From CAZJRB01 sp964547995 (GTDB taxonomy: Bacteria; Planctomycetota; Planctomycetia; Pirellulales; Thermoguttaceae), in contig CAZJRB010000008.1 of the NCBI GenBank assembly GCA_964547995.1, positions 1 to 64,000 of the forward strand: a DNA stretch of 64,000 nt, read 5' to 3'. This document shows, piece after piece, positions 16,240 through 24,128 of this stretch (its first letter is position 1; every line of letters begins with the position of its first letter). The notes beneath the pieces are model-generated. The model saw only the letters and a program-made list of their open reading frames with translations. It made no database searches and was not told the origin of the DNA. The translations under genes and the position numbers were made by a program.

Positions 16240-16656
16240 ATGAGTGAAGAAGAAAAGAAGATCATTATCGACGAAGACTGGAAGAGCCGGGTTGAGGCCG
16301 AGCAAGAAGAGGCGGCAAGGCAGGAAGAAGCGAAGCAGCAGAAGGACGAAAAGGAACCGGTCGGCACGGGGTCGGCCGGGCCCGCAGAGCCGCTGCCGCC
16401 GCCGTCGCTGAGTTTCCTCTGCGGCAGCCTCTATCTGCAAGCCATGATCGCGCTGGGTATCGTCCAGAATCCTGTTTCCGGGAAGGCCGAGGTCGACATC
16501 GAGCTGGCGAAGCACGCCATCGACACCCTTGCCATGCTCCAGGAAAAGACGGAAGGCAACCGGACCGATGAAGAAACCGAGGACCTGCACAGGATGTTGC
16601 ACGAGCTGCGCATGGGGTTCGTCGGCGTGAAACAGCAAGCGGAGAAGACGGAGTAG
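16240..16656 (+). CDS. DUF1844 protein
   Basis: The 138-residue cytoplasmic protein has a charged Glu/Lys-rich N-terminus (coiled-coil-like) and a C-terminal DUF1844 domain: LSFLCGSLYLQAMIALGIVQ, then a helical hairpin with DIELAKHAIDTLAMLQEKT and DLHRMLHELRMGFVG. The function of DUF1844 is unknown. The ATG lies two bases after the pyrG stop, so it is co-transcribed with pyrG and may be translated by re-initiation. An earlier in-frame GTG at 16201 lies inside pyrG and is unlikely. Confidence 0.88.
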   Translation: MSEEEKKIIIDEDWKSRVEAEQEEAARQEEAKQQKDEKEPVGTGSAGPAEPLPPPSLSFLCGSLYLQAMIALGIVQNPVSGKAEVDIELAKHAIDTLAMLQEKTEGNRTDEETEDLHRMLHELRMGFVGVKQQAEKTE

Positions 16657-16739
16657 GAAACGCCGTCCGTGGCGTTCCCTACCAGTTTGGGCTTAAGAGG
16701 GACTCCTCCCCACAGCCCTTGTTTGCCGTTATCGGAAAA

Positions 16740-16863
16740 ACCATGCTCGGCCGGCGGCGACGGGCGGATGCTTCATGCACCCTGCCAACCCATCGAAGGT
16801 GACTTGCAACCCAACCGGCCGAGACGCCGGTCGCATTTGGTAAACCCGCTCGGCCGAGCATGG
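16740..16863. terminator. Long-arm inverted repeat, possible bidirectional terminator
   Basis: ACCATGCTCGGCCG at 16740-16753 is repeated inverted at 16850-16863. T runs flank it on both strands (TTTTTC at 16867 onward on the plus strand, TTTTTCC past 16740 on the minus strand). It sits between the convergent DUF1844 and MraZ-like genes. The loop is unusually long (about 95 bases), so termination is only inferred. Confidence 0.4.
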
Positions 16864-16889
16864 TCGTTTTTTCAGTGACTCGTGACGTA

Positions 16890-17408
16890 TCAGGAGAGCT
16901 TTTCGACAAGGCGGCGGAACTTCGGCATCCGTCCTTCGAGGTATTTCATCCAGTCGGGCGGGTTCCAGATCTCGACACAGACCGCAGCCCCGACCACCAT
17001 GACCGGCTTCCCTTTCCTTGTCGGTTTGTCGGCCTCGCCGGTCGTCTCCGGCATCACGCCGAGGAACTCGCGAAAGCCCTTGGGGATCACCACCCGGCCG
17101 CGATCGGTGACGGGGACCCTTTCGTGGCGCGTCGAGAGGAGCCGGCCGAGAAGCTGTACCTGAGCGGTCTCTTTCTCCAGGAGCCCGGCGGCGATTTTCT
17201 GTTTGGCCATCTCGATCAGGACATTCACCTTCGCCTGCCAGACATCGGGATTCCACAGACTGATGCAGCCGATTCGTTCCTTGGCCAGGATGCACTCGGC
17301 CGAGGCAAGCTTGAGCAACTCCTGCCATTCGTCGGGGATCGCCAGGCGGTAGCGTTCGTCGAGCGTTCGGGTGAATTCGCCAAGCAGAAGCGGTTGCGTT
17401 TCGGGCAT
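16890..17408 (-). CDS. MraZ-like SpoVT/AbrB transcription factor
   Basis: The 172-residue protein shows two MraZ/SpoVT-AbrB modules: LLGEFTRTLDERYRLAIPDEW near the N-terminus and VTDRGRVVIPKGFREFLG around residues 98-115. MraZ is a ring-forming DNA-binding repressor, normally the first gene of the division and cell wall cluster. Here there is no dcw cluster, the linker contains a charged insert (TTGEADKPTRKGK), and the protein is slightly longer than MraZ. Three TGGG...CCCA palindromes lie 37-124 bases upstream; MraZ recognises TGGG-type repeats in other bacteria, so autoregulation is likely. It may be a second MraZ paralogue. Confidence 0.83.
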   Translation of the reverse strand: MPETQPLLLGEFTRTLDERYRLAIPDEWQELLKLASAECILAKERIGCISLWNPDVWQAKVNVLIEMAKQKIAAGLLEKETAQVQLLGRLLSTRHERVPVTDRGRVVIPKGFREFLGVMPETTGEADKPTRKGKPVMVVGAAVCVEIWNPPDWMKYLEGRMPKFRRLVEKLS

Positions 17409-17444
17409 AGCGGACGCCAGGCGGTTTTGGTGAAATCAGCCTTT

Positions 17445-17532
17445 TGGGTCCGTCCCAGGCCATCTTTACCCTCAAATGGGCTAATAACCCACTTTATTAC
17501 CATCTAAAGCCAGCTAATGGGCAGAAATCCCA
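17445..17532. promoter_or_regulatory. Three TGGG/CCCA palindromes, candidate MraZ operators
   Basis: TGGG-N5-CCCA lies at 17445-17457, TGGG-N7-CCCA at 17477-17491 and again at 17518-17532. Centres are 33 and 41 bases apart. The latter two are embedded in near-identical 18-mers, AATGGGCTAATAACCCAC and AATGGGCAGAAATCCCAC. They precede the MraZ-like gene in an AT-rich strip that probably also holds its promoter. Confidence 0.55.
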
Positions 17533-17730
17533 CAGACAGAGAGTCTAGCAGCTTCCGAGACGATGGCAAGCCCCGGCCCCGATTTTTCCCGATTTTTTTG
17601 GAGAAGGCGACGGGGAATAGACCACTCGTCTGGGGGGGCGGCGGAAAGGGGCCCGAAACCGTTCGTAATGACCGCATCCATGCGGTTTTTCCGGGGATTA
17701 AGCACTGTTCGAGAAATAACTGTCGCATTT

Positions 17731-17786
17731 GCAGGACGGGTCTCCTGATCCGTCAGGGAAGGAGGCGGGCCAGAAGACCGTCCTGC
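17731..17786. repeat. Inverted repeat GCAGGACGG...CCGTCCTGC
   Basis: Nine-base arms at 17731-17739 and 17778-17786, in the 539-base intergenic stretch 17409-17947 which holds no credible gene. It resembles the element at 9911-10008. GACCCGATGAATCGGGTC at 17822-17839 is a further small palindrome. Confidence 0.5.
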
Positions 17787-17854
17787 GACGGTTGTTTCTC
17801 GACCGATCCTAAGTCCCGCGCGACCCGATGAATCGGGTCACTACGTGAAAGGAG

Positions 17855-17929
17855 GGGGTCAGGTCCAAGTTTTCGGCCAACGATTCACATGAAAAACACG
17901 CTGGCTCGCCGAAAATTGGACCAGACCCC
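17855..17929. repeat. REPIN-like hairpin, GGGGTCAGGTCC...GGACCAGACCCC
   Basis: The arms 17855-17877 and 17908-17929 are inverted with few mismatches and share the GGGTCAG...TTTTC plan of the 12410 element. It follows the end of the DUF4198 operon, and a T run lies just to its right. Confidence 0.7.
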
Positions 17930-17947
17930 GACTTTTTCAACGGGCCG

Positions 17948-18820
17948 CTAACGGGCCTTCACGTCAATCGTCAGCGTGGACACGTACATCGTCCGGTTGT
18001 AGGTGTCGCCTTTACGCAGATGGCTGAACGGGGTGTTTTCGTTGAGGTTCCCTTCGTATCGACCCGGGGTCTCGTCGAAATAGCGGATGTAGAACTGGTG
18101 TTGTCCCCCAGTGATCAACGGGAATGTGACCTGGGCGTTGGGAGGAGTCGGGTGGGCCCGGATGCTCCATTGCCTCGAATCGACCTTTGCGTCTTCGGGG
18201 GTTTCTTCCGGACCGGTCGTCTGGAGCGAGATTTCGATCTTTCGGCCGGTCAGTGGTTTCCCCTTGAAGAGGACCTTTGCGGTGACCGGACGACCGGGTT
18301 GCAGATCGCCGGGATCGGTAACGGGCACGATTTCCAGGTCGGAGCCGAGTTGGTTATTCCGTCCCTTTTCGCTGCCGAGGACGTGTACGAGCTTTTTGCC
18401 GTACATCACGATTCTGGTATTGGCCGGGATGCCGTGGAGTTCCTTATTGAGAATTCCCACCTGCAACTCGGCACCAATGGTGTAGTAGCCCGGGGCATCA
18501 GGGGTCATCGTCGCCGTATAGTCGTCGCCCCCGGGCGCAAGTTTCAGCGGTTGTCTTTTTCCATCGGGTCCGATCACCGAGGCGCGGAGCTTGCTTTGCT
18601 GCTTCCGGAGCATTTCCCCGGTCTCTTTGGCGCCCGAGTGGCCCCAGCAGACGTGAACTTTTTGTTGCCGGCTTACTTTGCCGACCGGTGCGGTCTCGAT
18701 CCACAACTGGTGGGCAGCCGCTGGGGTTGCCGCGACAAAAATTCCTATAAGTGCCAGCACTTCAAGGAAGGCAACGTTCTTGTGGAGCATCATGGGAATC
18801 CTCGCTCGCAGGTTGTGCAT
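17948..18820 (-). CDS. DUF4198 exported protein (NikK-like)
   Basis: The 290-residue protein has a signal peptide (FLEVLALIGIFVAATPAAAH) and a DUF4198 domain. The mature protein starts AHQLWIETAPVGKVSRQQ, followed by KVHVCWGHSG, PGYYTIGAELQVG and the late strands HQFYIRYFDETPGRYEG. DUF4198 proteins include periplasmic components associated with nickel and cobalt uptake, and the N-terminal His of the mature chain is typical. The gene is the last of a three-gene operon: its start at 18820 lies 3 bases after the methylase stop, and its ribosome binding site (GAGGTGAGAG) overlaps that stop. In-frame ATGs at 18793 and 18790 are alternatives that keep the signal peptide. Confidence 0.83.
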   Translation of the reverse strand: MHNLRARIPMMLHKNVAFLEVLALIGIFVAATPAAAHQLWIETAPVGKVSRQQKVHVCWGHSGAKETGEMLRKQQSKLRASVIGPDGKRQPLKLAPGGDDYTATMTPDAPGYYTIGAELQVGILNKELHGIPANTRIVMYGKKLVHVLGSEKGRNNQLGSDLEIVPVTDPGDLQPGRPVTAKVLFKGKPLTGRKIEISLQTTGPEETPEDAKVDSRQWSIRAHPTPPNAQVTFPLITGGQHQFYIRYFDETPGRYEGNLNENTPFSHLRKGDTYNRTMYVSTLTIDVKAR

Positions 18821-18823
18821 CTC

Positions 18824-19693
18824 TCACCTCGCTTTCTTGTGTCGATAAGTCAGGAAATCCCCCACGTAAATCATGTACTCGAAAGGCAGGTTCTCGTCAC
18901 CGATCTGGTCCAAGATCGTTCCGAGTTTTCCCTCAATCACCTCTTGCTTGCCGGCGTATCCGGCATGCTTGACGATGGCCACGGGCGTCTGCGGCGGATA
19001 GTTGACGGAGAGCTTCCGGATGAACTCCTTGAAGTCCGTTTTCATAGTAAAAAGGGCCATGGTGCTATGGTGGACCGAGAGCTTGTCGATGGTGTCGGTT
19101 TTTCCGGGCCAGTCGGCGGCCGTCAGGATGACCGACTTGGTGTGTTCGGCCGTGGTGATCCCCCGGCACAGAGCCGCGTTGGCCGCGTTGAAGCAACTCA
19201 GCCCGGGAACGACAACCGGGTCGAGGTCTTCGAACTCCTCGAGACACCAGGCCAACGGTCCGTAGATCAGCGGGTCGCCGCTGTCGAGAACCGCGATGGT
19301 TTTGCCTTGCTCGATCGCCTCGCGGACTTGGGCAATAAAGGCGTTTCGCCCCCGGGCAAGCTCCTCGCACTTGCGGCGTTTCTCGCCCTCCAATTCGGCG
19401 GGGTCCTGTCCATAGTACTGAAAAAACCGGAACGAAACGTGCCGGACTTCTTTTCCTTTCAAGCAAGAAACAAACTTCTCCCGGAGTCTTGCGGAACAGA
19501 AAATCAAGTCCGCCGCCTTGATAACCTTAACACCCCGGAGCGTAATGAGATCGGGATCGCCGGGCCCGATGCCGACGAGATAGAACTGTGTTGCCTTGTT
19601 GGGTGCCGCATCGTCGGCACGGGTTGGGGACACAACCAACGCGCCTAGCAACGCGATGCAGCCCAAAAACAACCGTTTACGAATCCGCTTCAT
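18824..19693 (-). CDS. Tetrapyrrole methylase-like protein with an export signal
   Basis: The 289-residue protein is a TP_methylase fold closest in layout to CbiF/CobM (precorrin-4 C11-methyltransferase). It has FYLVGIGPGDPDLITLRG (SAM-binding glycine motif), VLDSGDPLIYGPLAWCLEE, VVPGLSCFNAANAALCRGIT and VKHAGYAGKQEVIEGKL. All main motifs look intact. Unexpectedly the fold is preceded by a signal peptide: Lys/Arg-rich n-region, the core LFLGCIALLGALVV and PTRADD as a cleavage site, so export is predicted although SAM is cytoplasmic. The ATG at 19693 has an AAGGAGAG site, and the alternative at 19717 lacks one. It lies between DUF1559 and DUF4198 in one operon, so a role outside cobalamin synthesis proper, such as metal or tetrapyrrole binding, is possible. 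Confidence 0.8.
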   Translation of the reverse strand: MKRIRKRLFLGCIALLGALVVSPTRADDAAPNKATQFYLVGIGPGDPDLITLRGVKVIKAADLIFCSARLREKFVSCLKGKEVRHVSFRFFQYYGQDPAELEGEKRRKCEELARGRNAFIAQVREAIEQGKTIAVLDSGDPLIYGPLAWCLEEFEDLDPVVVPGLSCFNAANAALCRGITTAEHTKSVILTAADWPGKTDTIDKLSVHHSTMALFTMKTDFKEFIRKLSVNYPPQTPVAIVKHAGYAGKQEVIEGKLGTILDQIGDENLPFEYMIYVGDFLTYRHKKAR

Positions 19694-19723
19694 GATGATA
19701 CTCTCCTTCTCGTTCAACGCAGT

Positions 19724-20710
19724 TCAGTCATCCTCGCACCCGCACGGCTCTCTGCCGGAGGGCGTAATCATGAACATGTACATGGCAACGTCGATGTCCT
19801 TGTCCAGGGCGTGTACGGAGCTGTCCGCATAGAGGTGGTGTACAAGGCCCGGATGCTCGCTGCCGGGACCGTATTTATAGTTGTACTTGGGGTCGTCGTA
19901 CGGGCGGATGTCGTAGTCCTCCGCCAGGTAGGTGTAAAAGCTCGGGTCGACGGTGCTCTTGTCGCCGACGTCTCCGCTGAAGCCGTCGGGGGCGTAGTAA
20001 TTGCCCCACTTGGAATAGGTGACCGAATTGGGAATCCCGACGAGGGTTGCTGCCCAACCGCTGAGCCAACGAGCCCTGTACGGCTCGATCGTTTCGCACG
20101 CCACAACAGTGTGCGAGCTACCGTCGTAGATTCCGCTGATCCGCGTTCGCGAGAGGGGATACAGTGCGCCGTCCGGGTGTTGGCCTGGATAGTTGGGGGT
20201 GGATTTCCGTCCCTTCGAGTTGACGTATTGGCTGTTCATGTGGGTGGCGCCGATCGCCTTGTAATTGGTCAGGGCGTCCGTCTGCGCGGCGGAATCCTGA
20301 AACTTGGGACCCGAGTAGCTGGGACACAGAAACATGGAAATCGACGTGTTGCGGACGAGCACGTGATCCGGGTTGCTGTCGAGCGGGCTGCCGTTGCGGA
20401 TGTCGAGTTGCGGATACAAATTGCCCTCTTCGCAGTAGGCCAGCAGATTCGCAAGCCAACTCCAGCCGTGCCAGCAGTTTTTCTTTCCCTTGGCCGGATC
20501 AGTTCCGGGCGTGCAGGAAGCAGGGAACTGCTGCCGCGCGCCGTGGAAGTTGTGCATGGCGATCCCGAGTTGCCTCAGGTTGTTCGTGCAGCTCGCCCGG
20601 CGCGCCGCCTCGCGGGCCGCTTGAACGGCGGGCAACAGCATGGCGATCAGAATGCCGATGATGGCGATTACCACGAGCAGTTCGACCAGCGTGAACGCCT
20701 TTCTCATCAT
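19724..20710 (-). CDS. DUF1559 prepilin-type protein
   Basis: The 328-residue protein opens with a type IV prepilin-like segment: RKAFTLVELLVVIAIIGIL, with the FTLVE cleavage and methylation site. AREAARRASCTNNLRQLGIA and MHNFHG, the hallmark of DUF1559 (H-X9-DG group), follow. The C-terminal motif in this group normally reads H-G-x-x-x-x-x-x-DG; here the corresponding part is EHPGLVHHLYADSSVHALD. These proteins are numerous in Planctomycetota and are thought to be pseudopilins at the cell surface. It heads the operon with the exported methylase (30-base gap) and DUF4198. Confidence 0.92.
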   Translation of the reverse strand: MMRKAFTLVELLVVIAIIGILIAMLLPAVQAAREAARRASCTNNLRQLGIAMHNFHGARQQFPASCTPGTDPAKGKKNCWHGWSWLANLLAYCEEGNLYPQLDIRNGSPLDSNPDHVLVRNTSISMFLCPSYSGPKFQDSAAQTDALTNYKAIGATHMNSQYVNSKGRKSTPNYPGQHPDGALYPLSRTRISGIYDGSSHTVVACETIEPYRARWLSGWAATLVGIPNSVTYSKWGNYYAPDGFSGDVGDKSTVDPSFYTYLAEDYDIRPYDDPKYNYKYGPGSEHPGLVHHLYADSSVHALDKDIDVAMYMFMITPSGREPCGCEDD

Positions 20711-20890
20711 GTGAGCATCTCGGAACGAGGCGCGGTGGTGTTACGTATTATGTATTCGTAATACGTCTTATCTTACCGGGCCGGCGCCCCGCTGCAAGAT
20801 GTCTTCCATCGGAAATTGGAAGATTTCCGCAAGTTCCGTAGTAGAAAGATGTTACGCTGACGAAATGAGTTTGTCGGAGCGGTTTTTCGC

Positions 20891-22219
20891 TCACTGTCCC
20901 AACGTCGAGCGGTGCCGGAGGATGTGGTGGTAGTGCTGGGCGAAGCGGTGGGCCTCGTCGCGGACGTACTGCAACAGGCGCAAGGCATACGCCCGGCGGC
21001 TCAGCCGCAAGGGTTCCTCCCGGCCGGGGACGTAGATTTCCTCGTCGCGTTTCGCCAGGGAAAGGACCACCGGCGGGTCGATTTGTTGGGTAGAGAAGGC
21101 AGCCAGTGCCGCGTGGAGTTGGCCGCGGCCGCCGTCGATCAAGAGGATGTCGGGGAACGACTCGCCCCGGTCGAGAAGCCCGCGGAAGCGGCGGGCAACT
21201 GCTTCGTGGATGCCGGCGCAATCGTCGCCCCCTTCAACCGAGCGGATTTTCATTCGCCGGTAGCCCGGCTTGAACGGCAGCCCGTCGATGAACTGGACCA
21301 GCGAAGCGACGGTCTCCTTGCCGCCGAGGTGCGCGATGTCGATTCCCTCGATCGTCCGCGGCTGCTCGGGCAGGTGGAGGACCTTTTGGAGTCCGGCGAG
21401 CCCCTTGCGAGGATCGACGGGGAAGACCTCGGGCTGCTCGTGGCGGTTGATGTCGCCGCGGTCGTCGAGCGTTTCGAGCATCTGGATTGCATTGCGCAAT
21501 TCGGCCGCGTCCTCGTAGCGGCGCTCGTCGGCCGCCAGGTCCATATCCCGGCGCATCTCCTTCAGCAGCGGCTTCCGCTTTCCGTCGAGAAACTGCTGGA
21601 GACGCTTGATGCACTTGCGGTAGTCCTCTTTCGATATGAGAAAGTTGCACGGGGCGGTACACTGCTCGATCGAGAACAGCAGACACGGGCGGAACCATTG
21701 CCAGCGCTTATCGTCTTCACAAATATCCAGCGTGCAGGTGCGGAACTTGAACACTTTCTGGAGGATTCCGATGGCCCCGCGAAGGCCCCGGGGATTGGCA
21801 AACGGCCCATAGAGTTTCGTGCCTTTGCCTTTTGGCTCGCGCGTGAACCCGACGCGGGGAAAGTCCTCGCGGACGTGGATTTCAAGGTAGGGGAAGGTCT
21901 TGTCGTCGCGGAGGTCCTTGTTGTATTTCGGGAGGATGTCTTTGATGAGGCGGGCTTCCATCAAGAGGGCGTCGATCTCGCTTTCAGCGTCGAGGAAGTC
22001 GATATCGCGGATTTCGCGGACCAGCCCGGCCGTTCTCGGGTCTTCGGCGGCCGCTTTAAGGAAATAGCTCCCGGCACGGGCACGGAGGTTCTTGGCCTTG
22101 CCGACGTAGATCACTCGCCCGGCGGCGTCCTTCATCAGGTAGACGCCGGGCGTATGCGGGAAGGACCGGACCTTCTCGGCGGCGGCGGAATTGTCGTCGG
22201 GCAGTTGAGTCTCGGGCAT
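20891..22219 (-). CDS. uvrC: UvrC-type excinuclease lacking the C-terminal HhH domain
   Basis: UvrC makes both incisions in nucleotide excision repair. The 442-residue protein has the GIY-YIG domain (PGVYLMKDAAGRVIYVGKAK, residues about 24-43), a UVR motif (LAADERRYEDAAELRNAI) and the RNase H-like second nuclease with IEGIDIAHLGG, EGGDDCAG, ILLIDGGRGQL and VRDEAHRFA, so both active sites look complete. It ends 10 residues after the last motif, whereas usual UvrC has another 60-100 residues forming a tandem helix-hairpin-helix DNA-binding domain. The start is the ATG at 22219; longer in-frame extension is spurious. It is a single gene. Confidence 0.92.
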   Translation of the reverse strand: MPETQLPDDNSAAAEKVRSFPHTPGVYLMKDAAGRVIYVGKAKNLRARAGSYFLKAAAEDPRTAGLVREIRDIDFLDAESEIDALLMEARLIKDILPKYNKDLRDDKTFPYLEIHVREDFPRVGFTREPKGKGTKLYGPFANPRGLRGAIGILQKVFKFRTCTLDICEDDKRWQWFRPCLLFSIEQCTAPCNFLISKEDYRKCIKRLQQFLDGKRKPLLKEMRRDMDLAADERRYEDAAELRNAIQMLETLDDRGDINRHEQPEVFPVDPRKGLAGLQKVLHLPEQPRTIEGIDIAHLGGKETVASLVQFIDGLPFKPGYRRMKIRSVEGGDDCAGIHEAVARRFRGLLDRGESFPDILLIDGGRGQLHAALAAFSTQQIDPPVVLSLAKRDEEIYVPGREEPLRLSRRAYALRLLQYVRDEAHRFAQHYHHILRHRSTLGQ

Positions 22220-22416
22220 GGAATGGGGTGCCGGGTTGCGTTCGTTGCCAATCGTTACCAATAGTGAATTATACGCGAAAAACGGCCGTGGGCCAAAGTG
22301 GTTTTCGCCACGCACCTCTGTATTGCCGTGCGATTGCCGCCGAGATAGAATCAACGGAAGTTGTGAAACAAACAGCCGGCATGCCTTTGGACCCGTATTC
22401 CAGAATGGAGGGCGAG

Positions 22417-23364
22417 ATGCAGAAGTACTTGCCTGCAATCGCGCTGGGAGTTGCCATTGTACCGGGATGTAGCAATGAGCCGCAGAAGCGGGTCGACGAA
22501 TCGCCAAAGACGGTCGAGCAGCTTGCTGCGGAAGCCCAGCGCGAAATCGAGATACTCACTCCGTCGCTGGAAAAAGCTGCCCAAGAAATGCTCGCCGATG
22601 TCAGGCCGCGTTCTGCGCAGTACGAGGGCAAGTGCGGGCTCGTTTGGGAAATCGAAGAAGACGAGCCGAAGATGTTTGTTGCTCCCGCCGAATTGGTCAT
22701 GTCAAAAGACGACAGCGACCGCTCTGATGAAGACCCCTTTTTCGAGAAGTCGTTTGATGTGTTTGTTTCACCAAAAGGAGAACGGTTGGTCAGAAAGTGG
22801 TTCAACACCAAGACAATCTACTCTCTGACGGCTGTCAATAAACGATACCGATTCAAGTCCCGTGGAATTCAAAGGATTATCCGCACCGGCCAAATGGATG
22901 CTCCCTTGATGGGCGTTGTAGAATTCGACGTCGTCCAGGCGATCCGAACGGCATCACGCTCTCAGGATATTCCCTTACCTGTTCCCGAACACTATCGACT
23001 TCCAAGAGAAGGCGACCTTCCCGAGGGACTCAGGGAGTTGAGGAGCGTTCCCTACGATATCGGCGTTTTGTATGAAGACGACGGATTCTATCCCAGCCTT
23101 CGTCCGTTCCGTGCCTCCGGTCCCGAGAACTGGCCGCGCGAAGAATTGCCGAAGGAAGTGCAAGCCGTGATCGACGAACTTTTTGAAACTTGCCACAGTG
23201 CGGAGCCAACGGAGTATACCGAAACGCAAACCGTTGGGTTCCGCTATTGGGTTGCCGAAAAGAGATGGGACTGGCGTACTGATCAGGAACGGGCTCGATA
23301 CGCGGAACTTGCGAAGCAACCATCGAGCGACAAGAGCACACCCGAAGAGAAACCGGAGAAATAG
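22417..23364 (+). CDS. Putative lipoprotein of unknown function
   Basis: The 315-residue protein starts at the ATG at 22417, preceded by GGAGGGCGAG. A short signal ends in IVPGCSNEPQ, giving a probable lipid-anchored Cys. The mature part is acidic with mixed helix and strand and two aromatic-rich stretches near the end (FYPSLRPFRA, FRYWVAEKRWDWR). No family was recognised. It precedes a zinc-ribbon membrane protein by 7 bases, suggesting an operon. Confidence 0.75.
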   Translation: MQKYLPAIALGVAIVPGCSNEPQKRVDESPKTVEQLAAEAQREIEILTPSLEKAAQEMLADVRPRSAQYEGKCGLVWEIEEDEPKMFVAPAELVMSKDDSDRSDEDPFFEKSFDVFVSPKGERLVRKWFNTKTIYSLTAVNKRYRFKSRGIQRIIRTGQMDAPLMGVVEFDVVQAIRTASRSQDIPLPVPEHYRLPREGDLPEGLRELRSVPYDIGVLYEDDGFYPSLRPFRASGPENWPREELPKEVQAVIDELFETCHSAEPTEYTETQTVGFRYWVAEKRWDWRTDQERARYAELAKQPSSDKSTPEEKPEK

Positions 23365-23371
23365 GACGCCT

Positions 23372-24085
23372 ATGGCTGACTACTTCTGTCCCCATTGCGG
23401 CGGGCGGTTTTCGGAGGATTTCCTTCGCACCGCCGGCGACCGGTTCGATTGCCCGGAGTGCGACTGGACGACGGACCTGGCCGCCGTTGCGCCCGACCTG
23501 GCCCGGCAAAGGGATGAAGCACCGGACATCGAGGACTTCGAGCAGGAGCATCCTCCCGGCGAGAGGATCGATTGCCGCGTATCGGGCGAGCAGCTTGTGA
23601 TCTTCATCCCGCCCGGCTCGAGCAAGGCCAACCGGGGCATCGGCTGCTTTGGGCTCTTCTGGACCGGGTTTATGGTCGTCTTTACGGTCCCTATGGTAGT
23701 GGTATTTGGTGGAGGGATTGAAGAAGGGGGAATCTTCGTGGCTTGCTTTCCGGCCTTGTTTGTGGTTTGCTTTCTGGCTTTGTTTTGGGCAATCGGCCTG
23801 ACGATGCTCTACTTTTGGTTCCGCGGGCGGTTCGGCAAGACGTACGTGCTGGTCGAGCGCGACCGGTTGGTGATCAAGTTCGAGTTGCTTGGCCGGGAGA
23901 GGTATCGCGAGTACCTGCTGCACCAGGACAGCCGCGCCCGGCTGGAGACGTCGTATAGCCAAAACGACCGGCCGGTGTACCACGTGGCCGTCTCGACCTC
24001 GGGCCGGGAAGCGAAATTCGGCACGTTCCTTTCGCGGGAGGAAAAGAACTGGATTGTCGAGCGGATCAACAAACACTTGAGCTAG
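23372..24085 (+). CDS. Zinc-ribbon membrane protein
   Basis: The 237-residue protein begins MADYFCPHCGGRF and continues with DRFDCPECDWTT, forming a CxxC...CxxC zinc ribbon in the first 28 residues. Two transmembrane helices follow (CFGLFWTGFMVVFTVPMVVV and FPALFVVCFLALFWAIGLTM), and then a C-terminal beta-rich cytoplasmic domain of about 85 residues. The layout matches that of the protein at 32613-33290, which also has CxxC pairs, two helices and a similar end domain, so these may be distant paralogues. Function unknown. Confidence 0.78.
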   Translation: MADYFCPHCGGRFSEDFLRTAGDRFDCPECDWTTDLAAVAPDLARQRDEAPDIEDFEQEHPPGERIDCRVSGEQLVIFIPPGSSKANRGIGCFGLFWTGFMVVFTVPMVVVFGGGIEEGGIFVACFPALFVVCFLALFWAIGLTMLYFWFRGRFGKTYVLVERDRLVIKFELLGRERYREYLLHQDSRARLETSYSQNDRPVYHVAVSTSGREAKFGTFLSREEKNWIVERINKHLS

Positions 24086-24128
24086 CCGCTTGCGGCTTCG
24101 AAGCACAACACACAATAAGGACACCAAC

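Noticed and set aside
16657..16690. Stem-loop GGAAACGCC...GGCGTTCCC after DUF1844 as a terminator
   Set aside because: No following T run and one mismatch; the larger repeat at 16740-16863 is a better candidate.
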